DNA of 64,000 nt, taken from positions 1 through 64,000 of the forward strand of contig NZ_FOQF01000007.1 of assembly GCF_900113655.1 (NCBI RefSeq), written 5' to 3'. The position numbers and the translations under genes are program-made. The DNA is from Pseudobutyrivibrio sp. OR37 (lineage in GTDB: Bacteria > Bacillota > Clostridia > Lachnospirales > Lachnospiraceae). The stretch's first letter is position 1; each line of letters starts with the position of its first letter. Below are positions 9,115-17,670 of the stretch, one piece after another. Under the pieces are notes generated by a model. It was not told the DNA's origin, made no database searches, and saw only the letters and a list, made by a program, of their open reading frames with translations.

Positions 9115-9528
9115 TTATTTTTCCAAGAAATGCATTTTGTTCTTGCTATCCGGTTTCTTCTTTGGTTGTTCAAGTGCTGGCTTTGGCTTCTCGATAGCTT
9201 CGCTTAAGCTATTAGCCATACTGTTTTTACAGTTATCGCAGAATCTACCTGTTTTAATGGAAGCACCACAATTCTCACATTCGATTCCAATGTCGGAATC
9301 ATCTGTAAACTGCAATCGTTCTTCACGAATCCACTGACGAAGTTGATTTGTAGAAACCTCGTTATCATCCGCAATTTGCTGAATTGAAGCCTTAGGATTC
9401 TCTCTAATATACTCCTTTACCTTTTGGAACTTCTTTTCAACTTCCTCACGGCAGGCAGGACACATATTAGCCGGCCCTCCAATATAGTTAAATAATCTGC
9501 CACAAGTTCTACAATTACGTACATCCAT
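9115..9528 (-). CDS. yvyF: YvyF-like flagellar-operon zinc-ribbon protein
   Basis: A 137-residue protein with an N-terminal zinc-ribbon pattern (CRTCGRLF and CPAC), a helix-turn-helix-like middle (SIQQIADDNEVSTNQLRQWIREE) and a second ribbon (CENCG and CDNC near residues 84-100), then a lysine/proline-rich tail. This matches the YvyF / TIGR03826 family, which in Bacillus lies between comFC and flgM. Here it follows comFC by 23 bp, preserving that half of the arrangement, while flgM is 20 kb away. Role uncertain; regulatory in motility is inferred. Confidence 0.8.
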   Translation of the reverse strand: MDVRNCRTCGRLFNYIGGPANMCPACREEVEKKFQKVKEYIRENPKASIQQIADDNEVSTNQLRQWIREERLQFTDDSDIGIECENCGASIKTGRFCDNCKNSMANSLSEAIEKPKPALEQPKKKPDSKNKMHFLEK

Positions 9529-9551
9529 AGGTAATACCTCCTATTTAGCTA

Positions 9552-10280
9552 TTATAGCTGCCCTGCACAAATGCAAAGACCATAAACTTCCTTTACTCCC
9601 CCATCCTTAAGAACTCTGGCCACTTCGTCTAAAGTTGAACCAGTTGTGTAAATATCATCAACTATAAGCACTTTTCTAAATTGTACATCATTTTTAATGA
9701 TTGTAAATGCTTTTAACAGATTTTTCTTTCTTTTTAGGCGATTTAACTGTTTCATTGCCACGGTATCCGTGTTACGTCTAATAAATCCGCTTTCAACAGG
9801 TATCCCTGCTATCTTACTTAGGCTATTGGCGAATACCTCGGCCTGATTATAACCACGTCTCTTTTTCTTCTTATCATACATCGGTACAGGAATGATGACA
9901 TCGATTTGCTTTTCTTTAATCCAGTTGCCATAATTTTTTATAGCGTGATTTGCAAATTTATCACCATAGCATCTTCGATTTCCATACTTGAATCTATACA
10001 TGGCATTTTTCATTTCACCTGTATATCTAAAAACTGATTTAGCCTGGTCAAAGCTATGGCCAGCTGTTTTGCAGGTGATGCAGTATTGCTCATTTTCCTT
10101 CACTGCTATCCCTCAGGTTAGACAATAGTTGGGGCCAATCAGCCTGATTTTTTTAGCGCAGCTTTTACAAAATCCAGATTCTTTTTCTATTTTCAATAAA
10201 ACTTTATCACAAGCAATACATCGTTTTGGGTATAATAACTCTATACAAGAGGCTATAATACCTTTGATAAATTGATTCAT
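9552..10280 (-). pseudogene. comFC: ComFC-like phosphoribosyltransferase interrupted by an in-frame TGA
   Basis: Reading from the ATG at 10280 (after GGAG) gives an N-terminal zinc finger with CIAC and CKSC pairs, then YCLT, then TGA at 10113-10115. The same frame continues with KENEQYCITC and a complete phosphoribosyltransferase domain with the PRPP motif VLIVDDIYTTGSTLDEV. The TGA sits exactly where the third CxxC pair needs its second cysteine. Total length (about 242 codons) fits ComFC. The downstream part could be translated from the ATG at 10103 as a 183-residue protein lacking the zinc finger. A simple nonsense mutation or sequencing error is likeliest. Confidence 0.8.
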
Positions 10281-10295
10281 TATTAATACTCCTAT

Positions 10296-10324
10296 TTGAC
10301 TAATTTGGGATAACAAACTATTAT
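10296..10324 (+). promoter_or_regulatory. Sigma-A promoter for the lipoprotein gene
   Basis: TTGACT (10296-10301), a 17-nt spacer and TATTAT (10319-10324), ending 30 bp before the ATG at 10354. It lies in the gap divergent from comFC. Confidence 0.7.
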
Positions 10325-10353
10325 TTAGTAATTGAATCTTTGAAAGGAATATT

Positions 10354-11709
10354 ATGAGAAAGAGATTATTAAGTATAATGATGGCACTGACTATGTGCCT
10401 ATCTATCACCGCATGTGGCACAAAGACTAAGTCCGAGCCTGTAAGCGATAATAAAAACGAATCCGCTGAGGATTCATATTCATATAATATATCAGCACTT
10501 TTATCTAAAGACAATAGCATGGATGAAATTCTTTTACAGGGGTTCTCAGATGCGTTAACTGATTATATTGGAGAAGACCACTTCACAATCACTACAGCTT
10601 ACTCTACTGAGGAAACTCCAAGTGAAACTATCGCAGCTAATGCTGTTAAATCCTCTGCGGATATGATTTTTACCACCGGTAAATCTACCCTACAGGCTGC
10701 TGCTGATGCAACAGATACCATTCCTATTGTTGCAACAGACATTATCGATTTTAAAGGCACACTACGTATTGCCAGCCTTGGCGGTAAATCCTGGGACAAA
10801 ACCACCGGCCGCAATATCACTGGCGTAAGCAGTAAGCCTAGTATTGTAGATCAGGTTTCCCTTATGATTGAATCTACAAAGGATTTACAGACTGTTGGTA
10901 TTCTATTTTCACCAGAGGATACCGATGCTATTTATCAGAATGAAATTTTTGAAGCTTATCTAGATCAGGCTGGTATACCTTGGAAGGAATATTTAATCCC
11001 ATCAAGCAACACAGCCGCTAAGAGTACAGGCGATGAAAAGAACTCCACTGCTCTTAGCCCTAGTAAATATGTAGCTTTTTCTGCTAAAGAGGGCATGGAC
11101 AATGACGTTGTCAGCCTTGGAGATAACCCACTTTTCGGTCTTAACTCTCCATCCTCAACACGAGTTGCTTTGATTTCAGATTTCTGGACTGGTCCAAAGG
11201 TAATCGCTAAACAGTCCGAGGATGAAGTAGAAGCTTCTACCGATGAAAAATCCGATGAGGATGCTAAGAATTCTGATTCAGATATTGAAGTTACACTTGA
11301 AGACAGAATCAAAGAAGCCTGCAACGAATGTTCTGCAATATACGTTCCATTCGAAAGCATGCTTACAGATCAAATGGATGTTATTGGTGATATAGCCAAA
11401 TCAGAGGACGTTGTTACCGTAGCTGGTGACACTAGCATTGGGCAGAACTCTTTGGTAACCCTTTTCATGGATCCTTATTCTTTAGGATATGCTGCTGGTA
11501 AAAAAGCCGTTCGTGTATTTAACGGCGATGATATAACTACTATTAAAATTGGTTATGGCGACACTGATGAATGTGTCAAGCTATACAATGGCGAAATTGC
11601 CGAAAAGTTTGATATGGAATTTCCTAAATCCTTTAATGAATTCAACGATTTCCTTTCAACTTATACCTATGGTAGCAACACTATCAGATATTCTTTCTCA
11701 GGAGAATAG
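10354..11709 (+). CDS. ABC-type substrate-binding lipoprotein
   Basis: A 451-residue exported lipoprotein: basic N-terminus, hydrophobic core and lipobox SITAC with Cys21, then a low-complexity linker. The body resembles the ABC_sub_bind (PF04392) family, with lobe motifs such as DMIFTTGKSTLQAA, IPIVATDI and AGDTSIGQNSLVTLFMDPYSLGYAAGKKA. A charged Glu/Asp/Ser-rich insertion lies near residues 288-312. No permease or ATPase gene is adjacent, which is odd; partners may be elsewhere, or it may serve as a sensor. Start follows GAAAGGAAT. The substrate cannot be told. Confidence 0.75.
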   Translation: MRKRLLSIMMALTMCLSITACGTKTKSEPVSDNKNESAEDSYSYNISALLSKDNSMDEILLQGFSDALTDYIGEDHFTITTAYSTEETPSETIAANAVKSSADMIFTTGKSTLQAAADATDTIPIVATDIIDFKGTLRIASLGGKSWDKTTGRNITGVSSKPSIVDQVSLMIESTKDLQTVGILFSPEDTDAIYQNEIFEAYLDQAGIPWKEYLIPSSNTAAKSTGDEKNSTALSPSKYVAFSAKEGMDNDVVSLGDNPLFGLNSPSSTRVALISDFWTGPKVIAKQSEDEVEASTDEKSDEDAKNSDSDIEVTLEDRIKEACNECSAIYVPFESMLTDQMDVIGDIAKSEDVVTVAGDTSIGQNSLVTLFMDPYSLGYAAGKKAVRVFNGDDITTIKIGYGDTDECVKLYNGEIAEKFDMEFPKSFNEFNDFLSTYTYGSNTIRYSFSGE

Positions 11710-11711
11710 TT

Positions 11712-12242
11712 ATGACAAAACAAGAATATAAAGCCTTACTTAGAGCTGATTATTTAAGATATTCTACAGACACTTCCTTGATAGGAAGAATCAAAACTAA
11801 AAAAATGAAGCCTGGCTACGAATGGAGCTGCTGGTACAGAAAGCTTTGCTATCAAAACAGCCACAAGTATCTTAAGCCACTAGCCTTTTTTACCAGGCTC
11901 AAATTCCATAAGGTATCTGTTAAATATGGAATTGATATTCCAAGCCATATACCTCAGATTGGGGCAGGCTTTCTCATTGAGCATTTTTCATGTATCGTGA
12001 TTCATACAGATGCAGTAATTGGAAAGAATGTTACCATTCACCAAGGTATTGTTATTGGTACAAATGATAAAGGCGTCCCTGTAATTGAGGATGACGTTAA
12101 TATTGGTGCAGGCGCCGCAGTTATCGGACCTATCACCGTAGGCAAAGGTGCTATAATAGGCGCCAATGCAGTGGTTACCCATGACGTTCCACCTAATGCG
12201 ATTGTTGCAGGAAATCCTGCAAAAGTTCTTCGCACACGATAA
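11712..12242 (+). CDS. Serine O-acetyltransferase-like hexapeptide acetyltransferase
   Basis: A 176-residue left-handed beta-helix acyltransferase. After an alpha-helical N-terminus come hexapeptide repeats with the serine acetyltransferase signature IGAGFLIEHFSCIVIH, IHQGIVIGTND and GANAVVTHDVPPNAIVAGNPAK. It starts 2 bp after the lipoprotein stop with GGAG in that gene's end, so they are co-transcribed. It is shorter than CysE, like polysaccharide- or cluster-associated serine acetyltransferases, and no cysteine synthase is adjacent. Acceptor could be serine or a sugar; I favour serine at moderate confidence. Confidence 0.75.
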   Translation: MTKQEYKALLRADYLRYSTDTSLIGRIKTKKMKPGYEWSCWYRKLCYQNSHKYLKPLAFFTRLKFHKVSVKYGIDIPSHIPQIGAGFLIEHFSCIVIHTDAVIGKNVTIHQGIVIGTNDKGVPVIEDDVNIGAGAAVIGPITVGKGAIIGANAVVTHDVPPNAIVAGNPAKVLRTR

Positions 12243-12262
12243 TTAAATTTCGTTTTAGCATT

Positions 12263-12319
12263 AAACCCCCTAGATTTTGGTAAAGTTATCTGACAACGTT
12301 ACCAAATCTAGGGGGTTTT
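12263..12319 (+). terminator. Intrinsic terminator after the acetyltransferase gene
   Basis: A long stem AAACCCCCTAGATTTGGTAA pairs with its complement around a 15-nt loop and is followed by TTTTC. It separates the lipoprotein operon from the FliD-like gene. Confidence 0.85.
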
Positions 12320-12383
12320 CAAATTACTTGACTTATGGTATTATGATAATAACTATAAGTATAGGTTTCTCTGCCCTGGCATA

Positions 12384-12397
12384 GACAAAGGATTGTC
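12384..12397 (+). promoter_or_regulatory. Predicted CsrA-binding hairpin, fliD-like leader
   Basis: GACA-AAGGAT-TGTC folds as a 4-bp stem with GGA in the loop and closely fits the CsrA SELEX consensus (ACARGGAUGU). An outer TGCC/GGCA pairing may extend it. A second GGA is in the ribosome site AAAGGAGGGG 25 nt downstream, giving the two-site layout typical of CsrA repression. Confidence 0.6.
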
Positions 12398-12436
12398 GAA
12401 GGCACCATATTTCAAGGAAGAAAGGAGGGGCGTCTA

Positions 12437-13714
12437 ATGGCACGCATAGATACTGCGTATAATTATTTCATGACCACCTATGGCGACAACATAGGCAATC
12501 GTTATGAATCCCACAAAAAAAGCGAATTACGCGATACCTACAATAAAATAGTCAAAGCCAATAAAGATTCTCCTCTGTATAAGATAAAAGACACTGAGGA
12601 TATGGGCCGGTTTGCGATTGATATTAAAGAGCACGCCAATTCTATGGCTCTTTCTGTATCTAATCTTACTTCTGCCGGGGACGATATTTCTGCAATTATG
12701 GATAAGCGCATTGCATCAGCTTCTCAGCCTGATGCTATTGGCGTTATGTATGTAGGCGATGATGACGCTGATGTAGAGCCTTTCTCAATTGAGGTAGACG
12801 CTTTAGCTGTTCCTCAGATTAATACAGGGAACTTCCTTCCTATTGATGGACATGACTTTGAACAGGGACAGTATTCCTTTGATTTAGACATTAAGAATCA
12901 CTCATACGAGTTCCAGTTTAATGTCAACGATGGAGAGAACAATCTTAACGTCCTCAGTAAAATTGTACGTTTACTTAATACTTCAGATGTTGGATTAAAC
13001 GCTAACCTTATATCGGACGAAAAAGCTAATTCCAAGGCTATTCAAATATCTTCAAAAGCTACTGGACATGAGCCAGAGGATAATCTTCTATTTAGTATTT
13101 CTTCCTCTATTTCATGGCGTGAGCTGAACACTCTTGGAATAGATAAGGTAACACAATTGCCATCAAATTCCAGCTTTAAGCTTAATGGCAATGAGCATCA
13201 ATCCCTTTCAAACACCTTTACTGTAAACAAGATGTTTGAGCTTACACTTAAGTCACTTTCTGATGGTCCTGTACAGGTAGGACTTATGCAGGATACAGAA
13301 GCACTTTCCCGTGGCATCAATCAGCTACTAGACAGCTACAATGGAATGATTGATATCGGCCTTAAATACAATGGAGCTCATCAAAACAGAACACTTTTTA
13401 ATGAGATTTCTTCCATTGCAAATAATCAGGCTGATAAATTGAACCAGGTGGGAATCACTTCTGATGAACTTGGGCATCTAACCTTAGATAAAGAAGCATT
13501 AGCTGATACTGTTAACAGTGAAAACAGCAGGACTGCATTTAATACACTTAACGAACTTAAAAATTCCATCAGTAAGGCTGCACAGAAGGCCTCCATTAAT
13601 CCGATGGCCTATGTGGATAAGGCAATAGTTGAGTACAAAAATCCAGGAAAGACATTGTCGGCGCCTTATGCTACCAGTGCTTATTCTGGAATGATGGTGA
13701 ATTACGGCTTGTAA
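12437..13714 (+). CDS. FliD-like flagellar accessory protein
   Basis: A 425-residue protein with a C-terminal third like the filament cap FliD: INQLLDSYNGMIDIGLKYN, LNQVGITSDELGHLTLDKEALAD and a helical end. It lacks the canonical FliD N-terminus present in the true fliD at 20836-22974. No signal peptide is visible, as expected for a type III-exported flagellar protein. It has its own leader with a predicted CsrA site and lies apart from the main flagellar operons, close to the flagellin glycosylation genes. A TTGACT at 12328 may be part of its promoter, but no good -10 follows. Exact role unknown. Confidence 0.6.
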   Translation: MARIDTAYNYFMTTYGDNIGNRYESHKKSELRDTYNKIVKANKDSPLYKIKDTEDMGRFAIDIKEHANSMALSVSNLTSAGDDISAIMDKRIASASQPDAIGVMYVGDDDADVEPFSIEVDALAVPQINTGNFLPIDGHDFEQGQYSFDLDIKNHSYEFQFNVNDGENNLNVLSKIVRLLNTSDVGLNANLISDEKANSKAIQISSKATGHEPEDNLLFSISSSISWRELNTLGIDKVTQLPSNSSFKLNGNEHQSLSNTFTVNKMFELTLKSLSDGPVQVGLMQDTEALSRGINQLLDSYNGMIDIGLKYNGAHQNRTLFNEISSIANNQADKLNQVGITSDELGHLTLDKEALADTVNSENSRTAFNTLNELKNSISKAAQKASINPMAYVDKAIVEYKNPGKTLSAPYATSAYSGMMVNYGL

Positions 13715-13725
13715 ATAAATCTTAC

Positions 13726-13854
13726 GCAACACGCGTAGTTTTTCATGCTCCCGCAGGCCACCTCCCATTGCAGTCAAGGGAACCTCCCCTTCGGGGTCCC
13801 TCCTTAACTACATGGGGCCCTCCTGCTCGCGCTTGCCTAGACTATGTGTGTTGC
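13726..13854 (+). repeat. GC-rich structured repeat R1 (family 2)
   Basis: Outer stem GCAACAC/GTGTTGC encloses the conserved segments TGCTCCCGCAGG and CTGCTCGCGCTTGC plus inner stems around CTCCCAT/ATGGGG and CCCCTTCGGGG. The core is nearly identical to R2 (23565-23696). It is followed by TTATTTTTTG and lies 11 bp past the FliD-like stop, so it may also end transcription. Confidence 0.75.
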
Positions 13855-13865
13855 TTATTTTTTGC

Positions 13866-15026
13866 TTATTTTATAGCTTTTAATAATTCTTTTAATCTCT
13901 TTTCGTAGGTGCAGTAATTTTCCACGTAGATTCGGCCGTTAGTTGCAATTTCATTTCTCTCGGTGTCGTGGGTTAGGTAGTAGGTAGTTTTTTCGTATAG
14001 ATCCTGGTTGGAGTAGTACCAGACCAAGTGGTTTGCGTTTTCGAATTGCATTGGAAGCTCGGCCTGGAAGTTTGTCAGGCAGAAGCCGCCTGCACCTAAT
14101 ATATCGTACACACGTAGTGGAACGCCGCTTTTAATATTTGGAATAGTAATATTTAGATTGATTTTGGAATTCTTAAATACCTGGGGCATTTCTCTCCAGT
14201 AATCTATGCTTCCCCTATTTTTTACTCTCAGCAAATCATCTGTTTTCGAATTGGTATATACACTTACATCATGATTCTTGGAAAGATCTATTAGTATTCG
14301 TCGTCTTTGCTTTTCCGCTATTTTAAATCCAAGGGTAGTAACCGAAAATATAAGATTCAAATCTGACAATGAATCTTCAGATTTATCAAGCTTAAAATAG
14401 TTTTCCAGCTCCATGAGAATATCAGGAGTCAACATCCTATCAACGATATTTACGCCCTGTAGATCACGTTGGGCTTCCATAAGGGCCTCGAAATAACCTC
14501 GCAAATAATCTGGCAAGGTATACTCCATCTTATCGTAGGAATTCTTCTCATACAAAGAGCCTACAAAGCTAATGTCGTTGCGATATATGTCTTCATCTTT
14601 AGAATTAGCAAAAAGGTAGTCAAGTCTCTCGCAATTTACAGCCAGCGGCAAATGGTAAACATGCTCCACACCCATCCCCTTGAATTCTTCCACATTGGTA
14701 AGATCAAAAAGAAAGATACGGTTCACATCATTAAACACCGACTTGTGATACATAGAAATCAGTGGATTATCGCAGCTCCAGCACACGTACAAAATGCCAC
14801 ATTCCTGACACACGTTGGAGATCAGCGGAAAATAATTTACGTTAAAAACAAATTCAAAGCTATCCCCTTTAATTATTCCACGAAGCTTCTCGGCAAACTC
14901 CTCGTCCACATCATAATTAAGAAGGTCCTGATAAACCTCCTCAACCTCATAGCCTAGCTTCTCAAAGCTAAATTTTATATCCATGTAGTTATACGCCTTC
15001 CAGCGATACATTAATATTTTTCTCAT
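13866..15026 (-). CDS. CgeB-type glycosyltransferase (DUF3880-like)
   Basis: A 386-residue protein with the CgeB pattern: an N-terminal DUF3880-like domain (VCWSCDNPL, then HLPLAVNCE near 130) and a C-terminal glycosyltransferase domain ending in KSGVPLRVYDILGAGGFCLTN, a nucleotide-sugar-binding signature of GT-B enzymes, and GRIYVENYCTYEKRL. It starts 22 bp after the GT2 gene and is likely the last gene of the post-flagellin set. CgeB-like enzymes next to flagellin usually glycosylate the filament; this is inferred from position. Confidence 0.75.
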   Translation of the reverse strand: MRKILMYRWKAYNYMDIKFSFEKLGYEVEEVYQDLLNYDVDEEFAEKLRGIIKGDSFEFVFNVNYFPLISNVCQECGILYVCWSCDNPLISMYHKSVFNDVNRIFLFDLTNVEEFKGMGVEHVYHLPLAVNCERLDYLFANSKDEDIYRNDISFVGSLYEKNSYDKMEYTLPDYLRGYFEALMEAQRDLQGVNIVDRMLTPDILMELENYFKLDKSEDSLSDLNLIFSVTTLGFKIAEKQRRRILIDLSKNHDVSVYTNSKTDDLLRVKNRGSIDYWREMPQVFKNSKINLNITIPNIKSGVPLRVYDILGAGGFCLTNFQAELPMQFENANHLVWYYSNQDLYEKTTYYLTHDTERNEIATNGRIYVENYCTYEKRLKELLKAIK

Positions 15027-15048
15027 AACTATAGTATCATCGTAAAAT

Positions 15049-16914
15049 TTATAGATGCAATGTATCTACTCCAAATGCTGTTTGTAGTAGGTTTATCAGT
15101 TGACGATATGTTGCGATTGCCTCTTTGGTGTGGCCGGTAGAATCAAGCTCTGCAATTTGGCCAAGGAGAGCTTCCTCCAGGTTGTACATTTCTTTAAATT
15201 TATCAGGTTGTGTACGTTTTGCCAGTTGAATCTTTTGGTAGACACTGTACTGCTGCAGCAATGCTAAAAGTGGCTTATCCATCAAAGGTCTTCGCTCCAT
15301 GGCATCCTTGATGGCATTCATAGCTCCTGTTATGTCTGTATCTTCAAGCTCGGTGAAACGAAGAATATCCTCTGCCACAAGGACTTCACGATAGACTTTT
15401 TCTGTCTCGGCTTGTGGCTCCATCCACTCTAGGTGAGTCTTGTGCCAAAGCAATACAGTCTGGGCATATTTGATTAAATCATCCAATATATTAGAATATG
15501 TTCCAAAATCCTCAGCTTCATTTAGCCTGTGCTCCATCAGGCGCACCTCAAGGAATAAATCCATTTCCTTTTTGCCCTTGGTTTCCGCAAAAGCCGCCTT
15601 CAGATTTTCTAAATCTGTAATATCAAGCTTATCTGCATGGATATCTATTTCGTTTTCGATTGCATCTCTTGAGCCTGGGCGAATAAAGAATTTTTCCAGT
15701 ACATCCCTTAGCTCCTTTTTTGGACCAAGTTCAGAAGATTTCGAAAGAATCTCTACTAAAAAGCCTCTGTTAAGGCGAAGTACGGGACTATTCCAGGATA
15801 GTCTTCTGTAATAGTGAACCAGTGGACCATAATCGTTGTTTCTCAGGCCACAGCTCATTAAATAGGCATATATAGATTCTACGTAGTTATCGTCGAATAC
15901 ATCGTTTATAAAAATACCGCCCTGTAAGAATACCATGCCCTCATCATCTTTATGCTTTTCGTATATCTTCAAATAATAATTAGATGCCTTCACGCATTCA
16001 TCATTCATTTCCTTCATAAACATGATACGGGCCGCATATAATGTGAGCTTTGCTTTTGGTATCTCCATGATTTCATCAGAAGACATTTGCTTGTTATACA
16101 GCTCTAAAAGCTCATCCCATTTCTTTAAATCCGTCATGGCTATCGCCATTCCTACTACGAAGGTGGCGCGGTACCTGATGGAATCGCTTTCGTCTATTTC
16201 AAAGGACTTCTTGTACCCCTCCTGACAAATTGACAGTAGGTCCTCATACTCTTCGATAGCTCTATACTCCTGGGCCAGCTGGAATGGCCAACGCAGATTG
16301 TTTGGCTGTTCTACCATCATATCCTTTAATAAAGGAATATTTCGCATTGAATGTCTTCTATTATCCTCGGCATTTTTGTAGATATATCCAAAATGACCTG
16401 CTCTGGCGTCTAAAAACATTGCGTTACCAAAGGCTGGCTCGATATATTCGTGAACCTTGCCGATGAATACGGTCTCTGGGGTGACTGCGCACATTCTTAC
16501 AACCCCCACATCCTGATATTCAATGGCTTCAAAATCCAGATAGTTCCTTTGGAAATAGCCGCCTATATTATAGGTCAAGCAATCATCTTCCTTGAAAAAT
16601 TTGATGATATTTGTGGTATCCAAAAACCATTCATCATCATCTATAAATAAAAACATTTTTCCGTTTGCCTGATCAAGCTGGAAGTTTCTTGCCTTAGCGA
16701 AATCGTTGCACCATTCAAACTCAAAGACTTCATCTGCATACTTTTCCACGATAGCTCTGGTTTCAGGGCTGCAGCCTGTATCTACCACCTGAATTTCAGA
16801 ATCGATTGCTTCTCTGATTGGCATCAAGGATTTAAGGCAGCGCTCTGTTGTTTCTGCCCTGCCGCAACACAATAGTCCAATTGTAAGAAGCTTTGTCTTT
16901 GGTTTATTATTCAT
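15049..16914 (-). CDS. Family 2 glycosyltransferase with helical-repeat C-terminus
   Basis: A 621-residue protein. Residues 8-220 form a GT-A (GT2) domain with LLCCGRAETTERCLKSL, VVDTGCSPETRAIVEKYAD and the metal/nucleotide motif FIDDDEW. The remaining 400 residues are alpha-helical and look like TPR-type repeats. This layout is like the SunS-like glycosyltransferases that modify polypeptides directly. With the CgeB-like gene downstream and flagellin upstream, it is a good candidate for the flagellin O-glycosyltransferase that adds the first sugar (inference). Start follows GGAAGAGGG. Confidence 0.75.
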   Translation of the reverse strand: MNNKPKTKLLTIGLLCCGRAETTERCLKSLMPIREAIDSEIQVVDTGCSPETRAIVEKYADEVFEFEWCNDFAKARNFQLDQANGKMFLFIDDDEWFLDTTNIIKFFKEDDCLTYNIGGYFQRNYLDFEAIEYQDVGVVRMCAVTPETVFIGKVHEYIEPAFGNAMFLDARAGHFGYIYKNAEDNRRHSMRNIPLLKDMMVEQPNNLRWPFQLAQEYRAIEEYEDLLSICQEGYKKSFEIDESDSIRYRATFVVGMAIAMTDLKKWDELLELYNKQMSSDEIMEIPKAKLTLYAARIMFMKEMNDECVKASNYYLKIYEKHKDDEGMVFLQGGIFINDVFDDNYVESIYAYLMSCGLRNNDYGPLVHYYRRLSWNSPVLRLNRGFLVEILSKSSELGPKKELRDVLEKFFIRPGSRDAIENEIDIHADKLDITDLENLKAAFAETKGKKEMDLFLEVRLMEHRLNEAEDFGTYSNILDDLIKYAQTVLLWHKTHLEWMEPQAETEKVYREVLVAEDILRFTELEDTDITGAMNAIKDAMERRPLMDKPLLALLQQYSVYQKIQLAKRTQPDKFKEMYNLEEALLGQIAELDSTGHTKEAIATYRQLINLLQTAFGVDTLHL

Positions 16915-16942
16915 ACCCTCTTCCTTCCCCTTTAATTGCTAA

Positions 16943-16966
16943 AAGGCTCGTCCTTCGACGAGCCTT
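16943..16966 (-). terminator. Intrinsic terminator-like hairpin
   Basis: AAGGCTCGTC-GAAG-GACGAGCCTT followed by TTAGC on the minus strand, 12 bp after the stop of the 165-residue gene. The T-run is short, so read-through into the glycosyltransferases is possible. Confidence 0.6.
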
Positions 16967-16978
16967 ACTATAATCTTT

Positions 16979-17476
16979 TTAGTATGTTCCAATAATGAGT
17001 GGTCTGTACATTTCCTCTCCTTCTGTGAGGCCTTCCACCTTGCCCAGGCAACTATCAATCAATCTGTTGATTTCGTTTGCCACGATTTTCTTCTCCCCTG
17101 GGGCATCTACAAGTCCTCTAAAGTCATATACATCAATACTTCTAATTTCTATTATTCTGTTTTCTATATCCTGTATAATTTCGCTTAACACCCAAGCGAT
17201 TTTATCTGAGTGCTGTACGATTAATTCTGTGTCTTTTAAGTTCTCACTTATATCGTAAATCATATTGCAGTAGTTTTCAAACTTTTCTACGATATCTGAG
17301 TAATCCATTCCCATGGATTCGAGGTATTCTCCTAAAACTAAGGCTTTCTGCTGACATCCGATTAGTACTTGTAAGTCTGCTGAATCATTGCCAGTTGCTC
17401 CATTCTCAAATCTGTGGTTGGCTGTGTAGAGCTCTAAAACCATTGTTAACATCTTGCTTCTTGTAAAATATGCCAT
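16979..17476 (-). CDS. Unknown helical protein between flagellin and glycosyltransferases
   Basis: I do not recognise the family. The 165-residue protein is predicted mostly alpha-helical, acidic, without signal peptide or membrane segment. Its N-terminus MAYFTRSKMLTMVLELYTANHRFENG and its end EGEEMYRPLIIGTY are distinctive. The start at 17476 follows ATGAGGTAAGG. It lies 195 bp downstream of flagellin, with hairpins between, and just before the GT2 gene. A flagellar chaperone, glycosylation cofactor or filament-associated protein are all possible. Confidence 0.65.
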   Translation of the reverse strand: MAYFTRSKMLTMVLELYTANHRFENGATGNDSADLQVLIGCQQKALVLGEYLESMGMDYSDIVEKFENYCNMIYDISENLKDTELIVQHSDKIAWVLSEIIQDIENRIIEIRSIDVYDFRGLVDAPGEKKIVANEINRLIDSCLGKVEGLTEGEEMYRPLIIGTY

Positions 17477-17509
17477 AAGCCTTACCTCATTTCTATTATG
17501 TGAATCTTA

Positions 17510-17557
17510 CCACCTCATCCACCACTTCGTGGTCCCCCTTCCCCTCAAGGGGAAGGC
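17510..17557. repeat. Short GC-rich double-hairpin repeat-like element
   Basis: Contains two small palindromes, ACCACTTCGTGGT and CCTTCCCCTCAAGGGGAAGG, preceded by CACCTCATCC. This kind of element recurs in intergenic DNA of gut Lachnospiraceae as I remember it; only one copy is in the window, so the repeat label rests on memory. Confidence 0.4.
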
Positions 17558-17618
17558 TAAGTATGTAAGAGCTGTTGTCATTGTTAATTATTTAATTATT
17601 TGTTCTTTTTAGTAATTT

Positions 17619-17642
17619 CCCCACCTCTTAATCGAGGTGGGG
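17619..17642 (-). other. Hairpin downstream of flagellin
   Basis: CCCCACCTC-GATTAA-GAGGTGGGG lies 29 bp past the flagellin stop. No T-run follows on the minus strand, so it is either a weak terminator or a 3'-end stabiliser; read-through to the next gene is possible. Confidence 0.6.
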
Positions 17643-17670
17643 AGATTATTTTATGGTATCAATCTTAGGA

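Noticed and set aside
10113-10115. Selenocysteine at the ComFC TGA
   Set aside because: No convincing SECIS-like hairpin directly after the TGA, and ComFC is not a known selenoprotein.
10113-10520. A separate small gene upstream of comFC
   Set aside because: The frame from 10280 to 10113 is the ComFC zinc finger in phase with the downstream part; the remainder up to 10520 has no ribosome site.
12328-12356. Good sigma-A or sigma-28 promoter for the fliD-like gene
   Set aside because: TTGACT is present but no -10 lies at 16-18 nt that I trust, and no TAAA/CGATA pair is present.
17510-17557. CRISPR repeat
   Set aside because: Only one copy, with no spacers.
17619-17642. Strong intrinsic terminator for flagellin
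   Set aside because: The stem is good but no T-run follows on the coding strand; reported as a hairpin only.
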